A model generated the notes under the pieces. The model saw only the letters and a list, made by a program, of their open reading frames with translations, ran no database searches and had not been told where the DNA came from. Below are positions 52,953 to 64,000 of a DNA stretch of 64,000 nucleotides, in pieces. The translations under genes and the position numbers were made by a program. Location of the stretch: assembly GCA_037179515.1 (NCBI GenBank), contig JAXCGZ010007611.1, positions 1 through 64,000 of the forward strand, given 5' to 3'. The stretch is from Halocaridina rubra (taxonomy: Eukaryota; Arthropoda; Malacostraca; Decapoda; Atyidae). Within the stretch, counting starts at the first letter, position 1. Every line of letters starts with the position of its first letter.

Positions 52953-53123
52953 CAATCAATCAAATAAAAGAGTTCATTCGATGCTAATGTATTATGAAAC
53001 TGACTCATTACGGCTAAGCACATGATATCACGGATATTATAGTCAAACACGTGAACCTGCTGATGTCAACGACGACTCGCGTAACAGCGTCATTGCCTAA
53101 GGAATACCAAACTTTAGGCATTG

Positions 53124-53326
53124 TGTAGTCACCGTGGCTCAAGCAGTAGCGTCGCGACCTTGAGGAGTCAGGTCGAGGGTTCGCGACCCGTCACGGTCTG
53201 AGGTTAGCAATGGCATGCACTCAGGGTAGCGTTTACATTTGCCAAAGCAAGTCCTACACAAGAAGGCAACCGTCCTAGCCCTTGGTAGAAAAGGGAGTCC
53301 GTGACGTAAAACTGGAACAAACAAAA
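53124..53326 (+). mobile_element. SINE family 1 (tRNA-derived) with target duplication
   Basis: The head TGTAGTCACCGTGGCTCAAG (A box), then GAGGGTTCGCGACCCG (B box), TGAGGTTAGCAATGGCATGC and the tail GACGTAAAACTGGAACAAAC plus A's. It is flanked by AGGCATTG at 53116-53123 and 53327-53334. Confidence 0.88.
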
Positions 53327-53657
53327 AGGCATTGATATGAAACACTCTCGGTGATTTTCCCTCGATATATGATCACTTACGTGAATTTTATCTGTAATTA
53401 TGTTGTCGGCTTTTTATTGAAGTAAATGTCAGCAAAACTAATTATTATAATACTCCATCTTTCAGTTATAATGCACGAGGGAAAGAAATAAATGACAAAA
53501 AAACTCCCTCTAAAATAAAGAAAAATAATGAGTGAGAGATTAAAAACCAGAAAATAAAAAAAAAAACTATAATACAAAAAAAGACCGAAAATCAGGAGTT
53601 ATATAAAAAAACCGTATGAATTATTTGTGACTCGTCACGGGAAAATTAAAGCCAATA

Positions 53658-53762
53658 TGTTTGCGAAGTTTTTAGGAATCAAAGAGACTCTGGAGACCCA
53701 CGTGACGGAGTTGGCTGAAAATTATTTGAAAACAAACGAAGCACCACAAGAATGTAAGTAGC
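53658..53762 (+). CDS. Candidate small ORF or first coding exon, unidentified
   Basis: ATG (A at -3) opens 34 codons reading MFAKFLGIKETLETHVTELA and ENYLKTNEAPQECK before TAG. The end of the frame overlaps a strong donor, GAAT|GTAAGT at 53754/53755, so it could be the first coding exon of a spliced gene. The peptide is mostly helical and acidic, unlike the repeat-derived frames nearby. No family recognised and no downstream exon found. It may be chance. Confidence 0.25.
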
Positions 53763-53966
53763 TATTGGTTTTAAACACATGTAAGGTTTCATGTGTTTTA
53801 AACGCATGAAACTTGAGTAATTTTGTTTTGTATTTATGCAATGTAGATTAATATGCAAATGCTTTTTATGCTTTAATCATCTAAGCACACACCACTTTAT
53901 GCAGATTACAAGTTTCGTTATGATACTGAAAGCTTGGAATAGTACCTCGCTCTCAACTGCAGCGCA

Positions 53967-53967
<1 letters not shown>

Positions 53968-54036
<69 letters not shown>
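53968..54036. repeat. (TTA)n microsatellite
   Basis: About 23 TTA units, followed by short AGC and AGT repeats to about 54083. Confidence 0.9.
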
Positions 54037-54037
<1 letters not shown>

Positions 54038-54044
54038 GCTAAGT

Positions 54045-54076
<32 letters not shown>

Positions 54077-54217
54077 AAGTAGTATTAACAGCATCATTAT
54101 TAATCGTTTAACAAAACTATAACTGGGACTATTTTAGACCTTGCCAAAGTTTTAACAATATATATTAAATAATATCTCACTGAATAGGAGGCACCCAAAC
54201 ATGCCGAGTGAGTGAAT

Positions 54218-54319
54218 TTCAACAATTCGGTTATAACGTTTACAGATTTATTTCAACATTTCGGTTATAACATTTACAGATTTATTTCAACATTTCGGTT
54301 AAAACATTTACAGATTTAT
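54218..54319. repeat. 34-bp tandem repeat, 3 units
   Basis: Three units beginning TTCAACATTTCGGTTATAAC and ending CAGATTTAT, with one to three differences. Confidence 0.88.
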
Positions 54320-54404
54320 GACTCGATATGCGTCCCCAGTTTCATGACTTAATAGGAGGAAATCTATCTTTAAAAACGATAAACAGAGGGCAAAACCGCC
54401 GCCA

Positions 54405-54567
<163 letters not shown>

Positions 54568-54875
54568 CTTACATTTCTCTTGTCAAGGATATATTTTTAT
54601 TGATTTTTATTGTATTTTTTTTTCTCAGAATAGAAATCCGTAAACCGATTCTTAGGATTACCACTTGAAATAACGCGAGATATTTATAACATAACATTAG
54701 AGGCTTTGTGCTTTTGACATTTGAAATATAACATATAATTTACTGAATGCTAAAGAATCCACTGCACTTATGGGATATTATCGGCTCTACAGATAACTAA
54801 TGCAAATTTTGATAAGCTCAAAAATTGATGACTGCCTGATTTCATTTATCTTATAGCATTATAATGGTCGCTGCA

Positions 54876-55206
54876 GAGACTGCTTCTTCTGATCTACCTC
54901 CAGACTCTGGAATTCTCGTCCTCCTCCTGTCTTCCCTAATTCTTATAACTAACGTATCTTCCTTAAAAAAAAAAAAAAAAAAAATCTATCGTCATCTCAG
55001 GGCCTAATCCTGCTATATCTCTAGGTCCTCATGACTTCTACTGTCTTTTCAGCCTGCCCTTTTCCTATTGTGTATCATTACCTCATCTCTGCCTTGTCCT
55101 TATTCTTTTACGTTTTCTTCGTCTCAATGTTTTCCTCATGCCCGGGTCTTTATCAATTTGGGCAATTTTCTTGCCTGTTCCAATGTCACACTCAATAAAA
55201 AAAATA
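54876..55206 (+). mobile_element. LINE family A 3' fragment
   Basis: It reads GACTGCTTCTTCTGATCTACC and CTCCAGACTCTGGAAT (SDCFF-STSRLWN in LINE A), then 3' UTR with TCATGCCCGGGTC, GGGCAATTTTCTTGCC and CACACTCAATAAAAAA. An A-run at about 54965 interrupts it. Confidence 0.75.
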
Positions 55207-55582
55207 TGCAAAGCTTATGTGGGGGTAAGAGACAAAAATGCATAAAACTCTTCAAAAAAATCACTAACAGTTACATGGGGCTAAGACTTAAACTTTTGTA
55301 TCGATGGAAAAAGTCCTCGATTGCTTCGACTGGAGAAAACCCTTTAATCACGACAAAATGAACATTTGACGCATCACAATTTTGTGTCTTTCGTAACCAG
55401 GAAAAATTATTCAGTATATTGATTCCTGGATAGTATTATCAGTACAGCTTATCATTTAAAATATTATAGGATTATAGTTACTTTACTGACGATGTTATGC
55501 GAAATGAGTTTAATACAAGATAAAGCAAAAATTGCTTTATAGCACTTCACTGTGTTTTATGTCGTTTCATCCACAAGTTAAT
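55207..55582. other. Intergenic, nothing recognised
   Basis: No coding signal or repeat family recognised. Confidence 0.4.
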
Positions 55583-55765
<183 letters not shown>

Positions 55766-55766
55766 A

Positions 55767-55769
<3 letters not shown>

Positions 55770-55859
<90 letters not shown>
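55770..55859. repeat. (TA)n(GA)n microsatellite
   Basis: About 69 bp of TA followed by about 21 bp of GA. Confidence 0.9.
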
Positions 55860-56047
55860 CTACAGGGAAATAAAGAATATATATAACAGAGGACCAGGCA
55901 CTATCGTATGTGTCAAATATACATCCTCAGGGCAACTGAAATATAAGAAAGTGCTTTTGGTTCTCTACGATATTCTTTTATTTCCCTTTGGTTCTTTGCA
56001 TATACTATCATCACATGTTTTATATATGTACTTATAGGTAGCTGGAT

Positions 56048-56116
56048 AGATAGATAGATAGATAGATAGAGAAATCGAGAGGAAGATAGAGAAATAGAGA
56101 GAGAGGGAGAGAGAGT
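56048..56116. repeat. (GATA)n / GA-rich microsatellite
   Basis: TAGA units followed by imperfect GAGA runs. Confidence 0.85.
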
Positions 56117-56830
56117 ATGTATTTATTGGTTATTATAGTATTGATAGCTCATATCAAATAAATACGTAATATATTGTCTGAATTTGTCATAGATTAATCA
56201 ATTTATTTGATTACAGACGATCATTCACACGTGACCCAAAGCACCAACACTGCATATTAGAGGCCAAAAGATCGGTATTCTCTGATAAAACATTCTTCAT
56301 AGCTGAAATTCTTATTTCGAATATTATTTGTTTTGTTTTATTACAGGAAAAAATATTTAAACACTTCCTCCACGGTGGAATTTGTACTATAGATTACCAA
56401 AGGTGTTTCTTAATAAAAGATAAAGCAGTACTTTATGTAGTCGTACGCATAATACTATTCTCTTTCACTTAAACAGCCGAACAGAAATGTATTTTATCTC
56501 TTGGATGAATAGACAGGTGTCTCCTGCAAAATCTTAAGCACCTGCAATGCATGCTAGAGACAAGGACCCAATATTTTCTTAATTTATTATTTCTTCTCAT
56601 CTCATCCCGCACAGTACTTCATATCCCGATAATACAGGAAGAAATCCATATTTTCAGTTGTGAGCTCTAACCTGTACTATCGCTAAAATATTCGAATGTG
56701 CTCTACTCTCATTTCTTGAAACATCTCGAATTTAACGCGCTACTTGATCACCATGGTACGGATTCCGCAAAGTAAGATCCACTGGTGATATGCTGTCCTA
56801 TCTCACTCATAATCATCTTCTCTGAAGAAC
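56117..56830. other. Intergenic, nothing recognised
   Basis: AT-rich, no coding signal. Confidence 0.4.
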
Positions 56831-57290
56831 CCTGGGGAATCCTTTGTCGTCGCTCTGATATCTTTAAGGCTTTTGAGTGTGGCACAATACTCTGTTAGCC
56901 AAACTTTCTGGGTATGGCATTATGCCTTCTCTGTGTTCTCTGATTTCCTGTATTCTTTCTGACTGTTTTATATCTGTAGTTGTTAACGACGGAACATCTT
57001 GCTCATTCCCAGTTATTGGTGGTGTTCCATAGGGGTTTTGTTTTTTTCGCTTACTATGTTCCTTCTCTTCTATGATCTTCTCCAGTCCCCATTCTCTTCT
57101 CTTCTTCACGTCATTGTCGACGATTCTATCTTTCATGTTTCCTCTGTCTATTCCTCACTACCTTCATCTCGTGCTTAAAATCAGTCTCCTATCACTCTTT
57201 CTCAACTCTCAGCGCCGATTTACAGAGTATCTGAGTGGGGCCCCCAAAATATAGTAATATTTAATGCTTCCAAGACTCAGGTTTTTTTTT
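56831..57290 (+). pseudogene. LINE family A RT fragment, + orientation
   Basis: The degraded reading follows the LINE A order: GCCAAACTTTCTGGGTATGG (LAKLPAYG), TTTATATCTGTAGTTGTTAA (ISVVV), GGTGGTGTTCCATAGGGG (GVPQG), CATTGTCGACGATTCTATC (ADDSTL), then GAGTATCTGAGTGGGGCCCC (RVSEWDTQ) and GCTTCCAAGACTCAG (ASKTQ). It stops at a T-run near 57280. Heavily mutated. Confidence 0.75.
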
Positions 57291-58367
57291 TCTTTTAATT
57301 ACTATTTTTGTTAATGTTGCAGAAATTTTATGCGGCCTCGAATGGGCCACCAAGATATCATTCAAACCTCAGAATAGGGGAAAGCATCCCTCATTACCAT
57401 TTTTTTTTTTTTTACCAATGTGGAAGTATGTCTTTATAAACTTGAGCTTATGATCAAGCAAAAACGCACCCTTTTGTCATCTTGAATCACGACATGATCT
57501 CTGAAGGGTATGGGTTGATAGAGCTACGTTGCTATCTTTATGCAATTCTTGTTTAATGTTTACATACTCTAGACTTCATAATTTCGATCCGTAAAAGGAG
57601 ACATATTCGTTTTCCTAAACCTTAGAATGTAAATATTTACGTCCATCATTATTTTGCACCGATTGCCAAGCAGACAAAAGCAGTTTAGTTTCACAGAGGT
57701 TGTATTAGAACGAGACTTTTACGAGCAAATCTCTTACAATGTAAGTTTATTTTTTATTTGTTGATATAGCTCTCCATTACTTAAATGTGCATGGGACACT
57801 AATAATCTTGCCTTCCGTACCTTTTTTGCAGACTTTTTTCTGTAATGTAGTAAAACTTCAAGGTTGCGGTCTTGCAATTGACGTTGTCTCTCTCTCTTTC
57901 TCTTTCCCTCTTCTCCATTACCTTCCTAACTCTACAGCCACATTTTAGACAACGACACAGTAACACACACGAAAGTTAATGTAGACTAAAAGGCCGTTCA
58001 CTGGTTTGTTCAAGGTAAAGTTTGCGATATGCCGCGAGTGTTTGGAAGCTTTAGAATACACTAAGATAGTTGTGAGATAGTCGTTTATGTGTGAGGAATT
58101 ATTATAGAGTCTGGTAAGGTAAGAGAGTTCAAATGTTCCTGTAGAGTGGAATAATGAAGAATAGAGGCATAGCGTGTATTTTTTTTTTTTTATAAATGGA
58201 GAACTGTATATTAGCATAAAGCTTATTTAGTCCATTATCTCTAAAGTTCAAAGTTTGTATCTTGAATTTTATTTTTCTCGTTTACTATTTTTATTTGTCT
58301 AGGTACTTTTTAAACATTCGGAAATTGATCTCTCATGGAAAGAAGTATTTTTGCATAGTGTGGTTTG

Positions 58368-58370
<3 letters not shown>
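57291..58370. other. Intergenic, nothing recognised
   Basis: No coding signal; short CT-rich piece at about 57885-57915. Confidence 0.4.

Positions 58371-58447
<77 letters not shown>
58371..58447. repeat. (CT)n microsatellite
   Basis: A pure CT run of about 75 bp. Confidence 0.92.
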
Positions 58448-58449
<2 letters not shown>

Positions 58450-58588
58450 GATGCTTTCATAGTTTAAGGAGAGATACAACAAGTGTTAGTGAGTAATAAT
58501 AATAAACCGTGCTGGAGGTGTGGAGATGCAAGCATTAGGGGTCTTTACCCGTGAGCACAAATAGAAAAACACTCACACATACACCCAC

Positions 58589-58590
<2 letters not shown>

Positions 58591-58630
<40 letters not shown>

Positions 58631-58631
58631 A

Positions 58632-58719
<88 letters not shown>
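58591..58719. repeat. (ATCT)n(TA)n(TG)n compound microsatellite
   Basis: Three different repeat types follow each other and end at the head of a SINE. Confidence 0.9.
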
Positions 58720-58722
<3 letters not shown>

Positions 58723-58917
58723 TCGCCGTAGCTCAAGCGGTAGCGTTCGCGACTCTGAGGCGTCAGGTCGAGGGTTCGCGCCCAGTCACGGTCTGAGGTT
58801 AGCAAGGGCATGCACTCAGGGTAAGGATTACATCTGCCTAAACAAGTACTTTGCAAGAAGGCAACCGTCCTAGCCCTTGGTTGAAAAGGGAGTCCGTGAT
58901 GTAAAACCGGAACAACA

Positions 58918-58922
<5 letters not shown>
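58720..58922 (+). mobile_element. SINE family 1 (tRNA-derived)
   Basis: The head TAGTCGCCGTAGCTCAAGCG (A box), GAGGGTTCGCGCCCAG (B box), TGAGGTTAGCAAGGGCATGC and the tail GATGTAAAACCGGAACAAC. It sits between microsatellites on both sides. Confidence 0.88.

Positions 58923-58986
<64 letters not shown>
58923..58986. repeat. (TA)n microsatellite
   Basis: A TA run directly after the SINE tail. Confidence 0.9.
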
Positions 58987-58988
<2 letters not shown>

Positions 58989-59204
58989 CAAGATTCAATC
59001 TTGCCTATTTGATCTAATATGAATAAAATTTCAAATACTCGGGCTTTGGAAGAAATACGAGTACGAGTCGTGTCTGTCTTTTTCTAGCACGTGCCAGTCC
59101 GGTATGTATAATGAGTACATATTTGGTACTGGTAGGCATGTTGGAACCAAATTTACTGAGAGTTTATTTATTTTTGTCCTGCAGCCCTTTACCCTTCCTT
59201 CCCC

Positions 59205-59460
59205 AGGAGTCCTTATTACATCGACTATTCTTTCAGCCTGTTCTTTTCCTTTTGTGTCTCATTCTCTTATTTCTTCTTTGTTCTTAATGTTCTACTTTTG
59301 TTTCGTCTCAATAATCTCTTGGTGCCATTTACTATTGTGTCATCCTTATTTCTGCCTTGTCCTTAAGCTTCTACTTTTACCTCATCTTGATGTTTTTTGG
59401 TGCTCGTGACAGATGGAGGCAATTTTCATGGCTGTCCTGGTGTCATACATAAAAAAAATA
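59205..59460 (+). mobile_element. LINE family A 3' UTR fragment with internal duplication
   Basis: TTTTCCTTTTGTGTCTCATT and TACTATTGTGTCATCC mark two versions of the same UTR segment in tandem, followed by GGAGGCAATTTTC and GTCCTGGTGTCATAC plus an A-run. Confidence 0.7.
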
Positions 59461-59505
59461 GTACTAATGAGAAGCAAGGGACGAGGTATTCTATGTTGAG
59501 TATGG

Positions 59506-59507
<2 letters not shown>

Positions 59508-59549
<42 letters not shown>
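59508..59549. repeat. (GA)n microsatellite
   Basis: A pure GA run of about 40 bp. Confidence 0.9.
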
Positions 59550-59551
<2 letters not shown>

Positions 59552-59639
59552 ATGAAAGGCAGAGGCCGCTCAGCCCCTCACCAGGATGACTGCAATTGTT
59601 ATTATATTTTCCCTCAATGCAACAACAAATATTACATTT

Positions 59640-59765
59640 GTTTACCAGTGGCGCAGTATTTAGAACGCTCGACTTGGGATCAAGCCACCACGGGGCACTA
59701 GGAAGGACATCAAACTCCAACCTGTTTGTGTCCTTCCCCGTACAGGGGATTAATAGTGACACAAA
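59640..59765 (+). mobile_element. SINE family 2 copy (tRNA-like head)
   Basis: GTGGCGCAGTATTTAGAACG has an A box; GGGATCAAGCCACC stands at the B-box position. The body TAGGAAGGACATCAAACTCC and CCTTCCCCGTACAGGGGATT matches 9568-9718 in order of motifs. It ends with an A-run. Confidence 0.62.
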
Positions 59766-59925
59766 AAAAGAAACGTTTTATTTCTATTTGCCAAAATTCT
59801 GAAACATACTCAAGGCTTCAAGAAAACTGGAGTAATTTTAGCTAATATTTTTTTTGCATGCTTATTATTTAACCACTATTTATACCATCTAGTAGGTTGG
59901 CCAATGGCACCAGCCGTCCGTTGTG

Positions 59926-60197
59926 ATACTACAGCTAAAGGATTTATTGGACATCATAAGACTGTCCAGAACAGTTCGGTGTTGTCTTCCTTCAGTTACG
60001 GTTCTTTTTCTATGCCTACATCAACAGCGAATATTCTTGGGTATTCGTTACACATCTCATTATTCTTTCACATCTGATAAGTCACTACACTCCCCATCTG
60101 TTTCTTATTACTTTATGTTTTCTTCGTGCCCAGGCTCGGTGAGGGCAGATTTTTTTTTTTTTTCGCCCGTCCTGGTGTCACAGTCATAAAAAAAAAA
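59926..60197 (+). mobile_element. SINE-like family S2, full copy
   Basis: It starts GATACTACAGCTAAAGG, contains GACTGTCCAGAACAGTTCGG and TATGCCTACATCAACAGCG, and ends CGCCCGTCCTGGTGTCAC plus an A-run. About 270 bp, alignable along its length with 14334-14630. Confidence 0.78.
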
Positions 60198-61287
60198 TAC
60201 AAACAACGTTCTCAAAGACCCATTCAAACATAGTTATAAAATGTACTTATTTTTCTTTCAAGTTCCTTTAAACAACTGTGCCAATTGTTTAAAGGAAACA
60301 GAAATTAATTTTAAGGGAATACTTTGTCAAAATATTAGACACGAGATCTCATGCACCAAAATATTATGGTATAATTTGATGGAGACGCTCCAGCAGGAGA
60401 CGACTATTCTCCTTTATGTTTCGTTCACTTCCGTATTGCTGTGTTGCCAGGAGGACTTTGAATCTTTGCTGTCCCGCCACTTTACGAATAAGTTCAGTTA
60501 AATTTACTTAATGCAGGTTACCTGTAATATTTACTTCGTCTTTTTTATAAGTTTGCTTGAATTTTGGAGGATAAAGTTTGATTTCAGAATAAAAACAAAA
60601 AACTAGAACGTAGACATATGCAAATGTTTAGGTCATCTAGGGTCTTGTGCTGGAGTCGTAGTAAAGGTTTGCGAACAAGTCGAATGTCGATGTTATTACT
60701 CAGTCTAACTTCAGACTTGTTACGGGAAGGGATTATACTCCGTGGAATTTAGAAAAGTGCCGTCACGATTATCTTGAGTGAAGTGTGCTGAAATAATTAG
60801 ATGAAGACTTAGTTATATGGTGACATCTGTGTAATATAAAAGGGTCATTGAGGTTTTGTTTATATTTTGAGGATGGGGCGTGGTTTCGTGATGGAATTGG
60901 CAGTTTCACGTGAACGCGAAATAAGAATGGTCGACCAGGCCCGAAGGGAGTAATATCGGGAAGTCGTTTATGAGAAAAATTTTAATCTCACTTTAATTAT
61001 ATAATTTGTCATTCACTGTCGATGCAAAAAAGATCAAAGGGCCATGAGTTATTGAGATCCAAGTATCACGTCTGGCAGTGGAGACAATGTTAAAAGGGTT
61101 AAATATTCACGCCGTTGAAGAAAAACAAAAGGAATTTCACGTTACAGGGATATATGATTTGATACATCCTGAGTCCCTGTAGACTTTGTAGAGCTTTTTT
61201 AGGCTGCTTGTGAAATTACCTTGCACACTTTAGCGCATTTTGCAACATATTAAGATATTTGCATTACATTTACGATACACCAGGACA
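60198..61287. other. Intergenic; 13-bp-stem hairpin at 60262-60300
   Basis: TTCCTTTAAACAA and its complement TTGTTTAAAGGAA are separated by about 9 bp. An 86-codon frame at 60241-60501 spans the hairpin but shows no family features and is not called. Confidence 0.45.
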
Positions 61288-61300
61288 GGCGTCTAATTTT

Positions 61301-61353
61301 TTTTTCTTGGATGTTCACCCTTGAGGGTGAGCGGACCTTCCTTTGTGGCCCGC
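61301..61353 (-). mobile_element. Tiny retroposed insertion with 13-bp target duplication
   Basis: GGCGTCTAATTTT occurs at 61288-61300 and again at 61354-61366, flanking 53 bp that start with a T-run (a minus-strand poly(A)) and contain the small hairpin TCACCCTTGAGGGTGA. Confidence 0.7.
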
Positions 61354-61366
61354 GGCGTCTAATTTT

Positions 61367-61923
61367 GCATTGACATTTTGAATTGGGGGGGGGGGGGACC
61401 TAACAGTGGTTGTCTTACCATCAGCGAAAATTCGTTTTGAAATGAATAAATTTTCAAAGAGGCAGCAGTTGAAGAAAAAGAACTTGTGTACATTCAGATG
61501 ACAAAAATTTTTTTTTTACTACCACAGATTTTGGTATTTTAGCCTAAATAGATTTTGCTAATGCAAAAATGTTGGCCTTTCATACGGATTAAAAGAAAAG
61601 AAAAAAAGAACGCGAAAAGTGGAACTAGATTTTGGTTACTGGGAAGCTAAATGTTAGTATAGGCTCAGTTAAGGGTTTGTAAATATTAAGTATTCTCACC
61701 TGCAAAAGTGGAGGGGGAGGCCGAGATTTGAAAGTCTCGTTTGCGTTGTACCTGAATGGTTCGGTTAGGTCCTTCTTGAGAACCCATTAACGCCGTGGAT
61801 GAGTCAGTTGGTAAGCCCATAATATTGAAAAAGCGGCAATACTCCGAGCAAAGCAATCGATTAGATTAATAGAGGCTAGGTATATTAAGGGTCAAGCGAA
61901 AGCCCTCGCTAATTATTTTTGCC

Positions 61924-61924
<1 letters not shown>
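61367..61924. other. Intergenic, nothing recognised
   Basis: A G-run of about 13 at 61386; no coding signal. Confidence 0.4.

Positions 61925-62010
<86 letters not shown>
61925..62010. repeat. (TA)n microsatellite
   Basis: A TA run with one AATA break. Confidence 0.9.
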
Positions 62011-62014
<4 letters not shown>

Positions 62015-62692
62015 TTGATTTATTATTATTCAGGCGATGAATAGGTGCGATATCTCGTGAGCAAGTTTAAAAAATTCTAGATTATTGTAATTGCAAATCC
62101 ATTATATTAACCAAGTGAAGGTATTACCAGAACAGCACTGGCATATCCTTACCTTTTGGACAACTTCACCCAGTCATGAGTAGAATTCCAAGTATATTTC
62201 TAATTACAGCTGAAAGTTTATCTCTAAGAAAATAAAATCGCACTTGTTTACTGTGACATTAGAGCTTAAATGACAAACCATCAGTTTAATTAAGTATAGT
62301 TATGTAGTGAAATTGCCATGGAATATATTTATTTATAAGAGACATTGTCAGCTGCTTGGGTGGGTAGGAATATTAAAAGGCTGTAATAGGGCAGAATAAT
62401 TATCAGTGTGAATTAAAGTGTTACTCATATCTTGACGTTTTACAAGATGTTATACTTTCATCTTATGAAATTCAGAAATTCTTATAATATTTATTTATTT
62501 TTTTTTACACAGTATTTAGGAATAGTGGATAGAACCCAAACAGTGGGGGAGGGGCTGGCTTGGGAGTATAATTAGAATGAAGTAATCGTTGAGGAAGCAT
62601 GTGACTGGTTATTGAATTGTATATATATATTTTTTTATAATAGCACTTGGCCAAATTCTTGATAAAGATACCAGCTCATGTAAAAAAGTGCA
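62011..62692. other. Intergenic, nothing recognised
   Basis: AT-rich, no coding signal. Confidence 0.4.
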
Positions 62693-62714
62693 TATATATA
62701 TATCTATCTATCTA

Positions 62715-62776
<62 letters not shown>
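62693..62776. repeat. (TATC)n(TA)n microsatellite
   Basis: Four TATC units then TA repeats. Confidence 0.9.
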
Positions 62777-63378
<602 letters not shown>

Positions 63379-63894
63379 CGTTCGTTCAAAAAACGCACCT
63401 TATAGGCGAATTAGTTCTTAGTAGGAACTGCGTCACTCATGAAAATAAATATTACCCATGCACGCACGCACATGGAAGTGATAGCGGCATTAGTAATCCT
63501 TGAAGTTTCTCTAGAGAATAGACGTATTAGTTTCCCCTCACTTTTAAATAGTTCTGGTTCTGAGCAGGAAACTCTTCCAAGTGCAAGTCATTTGTTCTTC
63601 CACCCATGAGAGAAATATCGCGGCCCCGATTTACATCATATATCCTTATGTAACGATGAATATTATTAAGATCTGTCTCTTGTTATTGATGCAATTTATA
63701 AATTTCATTCTCACTTTGGAACTGAGTATTTTTGTGTATGGCAACGATTAAATATAGCTGTTTGCTGATGATGACAGTGTCTCATACAAAGTATAGTGTA
63801 TATATAATGACTTGCTCTCATTAGGAAATATACATTCAGCTCAGTAATTTACAGATTTTGCTTCTTCATTTGCATTCATCGCTTTCAGATGGGT

Positions 63895-63896
<2 letters not shown>
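63379..63896. other. Intergenic, nothing recognised
   Basis: No coding signal or repeat family recognised. Confidence 0.4.
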
Positions 63897-63953
<57 letters not shown>

Positions 63954-63977
63954 ATAATAATAATAATAATAATAATA
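63897..63977. repeat. (CTA)n(ATA)n microsatellite
   Basis: About 18 CTA units switching to TAA units. Confidence 0.92.
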
Positions 63978-64000
63978 TGCAGTGAACGCTATTATCCCGC

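Noticed and set aside
58635..58991. 118-codon minus-strand frame with FVVPVLHHGLPF..ARTVAFL (similar at 53139-53345 and 44239-44781)
   Set aside because: The recurring peptide is the antisense reading of SINE family 1, which explains its repetition.
60241..60501. 86-codon frame after a pyrimidine-rich AG
   Set aside because: It spans a perfect hairpin, has no family features and no adjoining exons.

Overview
The window looks like nuclear DNA from an arthropod, most likely a malacostracan (decapod) crustacean. The reasons are the intron-rich animal ERGIC1-type gene, several decapod-style LINE families, TTAGG-like motifs, and a very high density of (AT)n, (CT)n, (TTA)n and (GT)n microsatellites. 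Species cannot be read from the sequence. No bacterial, plasmid or phage organisation is present.

Two protein-coding genes can be supported, both on the + strand. (1) Positions 131-15748 hold the last seven coding exons of an ERGIC1 (ERGIC-32/Erv41-like) gene, a membrane protein of the ER-Golgi intermediate compartment. Only the first few residues are missing and lie upstream of the window. (2) Positions 28784-31075 hold an intact, intronless 763-residue phospholipase D of the C2-PLD type usually associated with plants (C2 domain plus two HKD motifs). This is the most interesting gene in the window, because the well-known animal PLDs have a PX-PH layout. Nothing suggests that the two genes work together.

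Most of the rest is nested mobile DNA and simple repeats. ERGIC1 introns hold a LINE pseudogene (1039-2346), a 31-bp minisatellite (3643-3828), a second LINE tail (7330-7848) and, in the 6.1-kb last intron, two opposed copies of one pogo-like transposon family (10350-14011 and 14204-15519) with further nested insertions. From 15.7 to 28.2 kb come a large palindrome (16771-17235), a third pogo-like copy (17404-18401), two hAT remnants, a small foldback/MITE cluster with TTAGG-like cores, and a decayed Tigger/TIGD1-type element (about 25.5-28.2 kb) carrying an inverted second copy of its transposase start. From 31 to 64 kb there is no convincing multi-exon gene. That part holds AT-rich sequence, fragments of at least three non-LTR families, tRNA-derived SINEs (two with clear target-site duplications), a TIR MITE and many microsatellites.

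Recurring themes are: a SINE-like repeat that shares its 3' tail with the window's main LINE family; pogo ends that abut (TA)n tracts; a LINE family whose 3' ends run into TATG/TA repeats; and several palindromes able to form long hairpins.
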